From the NCBI GenBank assembly GCA_002704915.1, contig PAIP01000017.1, forward strand, positions 29,377 to 93,376: a DNA stretch of 64,000 nt. The letters are read 5' to 3'. The notes beneath the pieces were generated by a model. It was not told the origin of the DNA. It saw nothing but the letters and a program-made list of their open reading frames with translations, and did no database searches. This document shows, in pieces, positions 63,619-64,000 of this stretch. Positions within the stretch are counted from its first letter, which is position 1, and each line of letters begins with the position of its first letter. This stretch comes from Parvularcula sp. Its GTDB lineage: Bacteria; Pseudomonadota; Alphaproteobacteria; Caulobacterales; Parvularculaceae. The position numbers were made by a program, and so were the translations under genes.

Positions 63619-64000
63619 TTAGTGGGGCAGCACGCCTTTTCCGAAAGCCACGGCGAGGCCGACAAAAAGCGCCAGCCAAACGGTCTGAAAAGCCAGCGCG
63701 GCGATCGGTTTTGGCCCCACTTCGAAAAGGTCTTTCAGGGAGGTTTTAACGCCCAGCGCCGAGACCGCGACCACGAGAGAAAACCGCGATGCGCCGGAAA
63801 GAAGCTCGCGCGCTTCATGAGGGACAAGTCCGAAACTGTTCGCCGCCATCAGCGCGGCGAAGCCGAAGAGAAAAATCGGAAAGGCCCGCCCCGTCGCTTC
63901 AGCGCCGGCATGCCGGGAAAAGAGCAGCGCAATAACGAACACCGCCGGCGCGAGCAGGGTCACGCGCATGAGTTTGACGACGGCGGCGACGGCGCCCGCC
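63619..64000 (-). CDS. YeiH/UPF0324-family sulfate exporter, C-terminal part
   Basis: The gene runs off the window; 127 residues remain. The end has about four hydrophobic segments (LLAPAVFVIALLFSRHAG, AFPIFLFGFAALMAANSFGL, RFSLVVAVSALGVKTSLKDL, and IAALAFQTVWLALFVGLAVA), matching the C-terminal half of the YeiH/UPF0324 family of putative sulfate exporters. The upstream codons continue in frame (AVAAVVKLMRVT), so the ATG at 63969 is internal. Confidence 0.78.
   Translation of the reverse strand, partial: AGAVAAVVKLMRVTLLAPAVFVIALLFSRHAGAEATGRAFPIFLFGFAALMAANSFGLVPHEARELLSGASRFSLVVAVSALGVKTSLKDLFEVGPKPIAALAFQTVWLALFVGLAVAFGKGVLPH

Overview
This is a gene-dense, GC-rich stretch of a chromosome from an alphaproteobacterium. 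The evidence is the set of alphaproteobacterial families (CC0125/CC1285-type lipoprotein, ZapE, ArsI-containing ars operon, SdhCDAB plus Mdh), the hrcA-grpE-rph arrangement, and a short protein ending in a VPLPA-type sorting tail. A marine or aquatic member of the Parvularculales/Hyphomonadales/Caulobacterales side is my guess; no rRNA or tRNA is present to decide it. I see no CRISPR array, insertion sequence, prophage or tRNA gene.

Layout. 1-9.3 kb: grpE (partial) and hrcA, rph, an MscS channel, a lipoprotein, a double-PilZ protein, a secreted prolyl-oligopeptidase with a coupled small gene, a CsbD-like protein and a DAACS symporter. 9.3-11.5 kb: a cluster of unrecognised genes, one with an XRE-like N-terminus. 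11.5-13.8 kb: a folded leader, ffh and rpsP. 13.8-19.8 kb: small lipoproteins, a DUF4349 protein, an AGCS symporter, an outer-membrane barrel, a LysE exporter and mdh. 20-27 kb: glycosyltransferase, acetyltransferase, SET-domain protein, M28 peptidase, PhoD-like phosphatase and DUF3089 hydrolase, with one palindromic repeat element. 27-35.4 kb: rplS-trmD and, separately, rimM behind an MFS gene. Between them lie azoreductase/LysR, a broken 5' fragment of a second trmD, a membrane trypsin-like protease, and a Rieske oxygenase/TetR divergon. 35.5-40 kb: a DUF4212/solute symporter pair, a protein built of 34-residue helical repeats, and zapE. 40-42.4 kb: arsR-arsI-arsC-acr3 with a perfect operator palindrome. 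42.4-47 kb: amtB, membrane proteins and sdhB. 47.3-51.4 kb: an ATP-grasp ligase, a PuuD-like hydrolase and a Tat-exported spermidine-dehydrogenase-like flavoprotein. 51.4-58.4 kb: crotonase, an HTH-TonB fusion, a VPLPA-tail protein, LytTR regulator, ABA4-like gene and EAL phosphodiesterase. 58.5-61 kb: sdhCDA. 61.2-64 kb: small envelope proteins and a partial YeiH-type exporter.

Two normally compact operons are split here. The rpsP-rimM-trmD-rplS set is in three pieces, and a degenerate trmD fragment lies between rimM and the intact trmD, a scar of rearrangement. The sdh genes are split into sdhCDA and sdhB, in the same orientation but about 11.5 kb apart. Candidate new biology: the ATP-grasp/PuuD-like/SPDH-like cluster, the RodZ-like HTH fused to a TonB C-terminus, the helical-repeat protein, and several structured non-coding stretches (before ffh, before sdhB, and around 61.8 kb). 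Everything is read by eye from sequence and translations; no searches were run.
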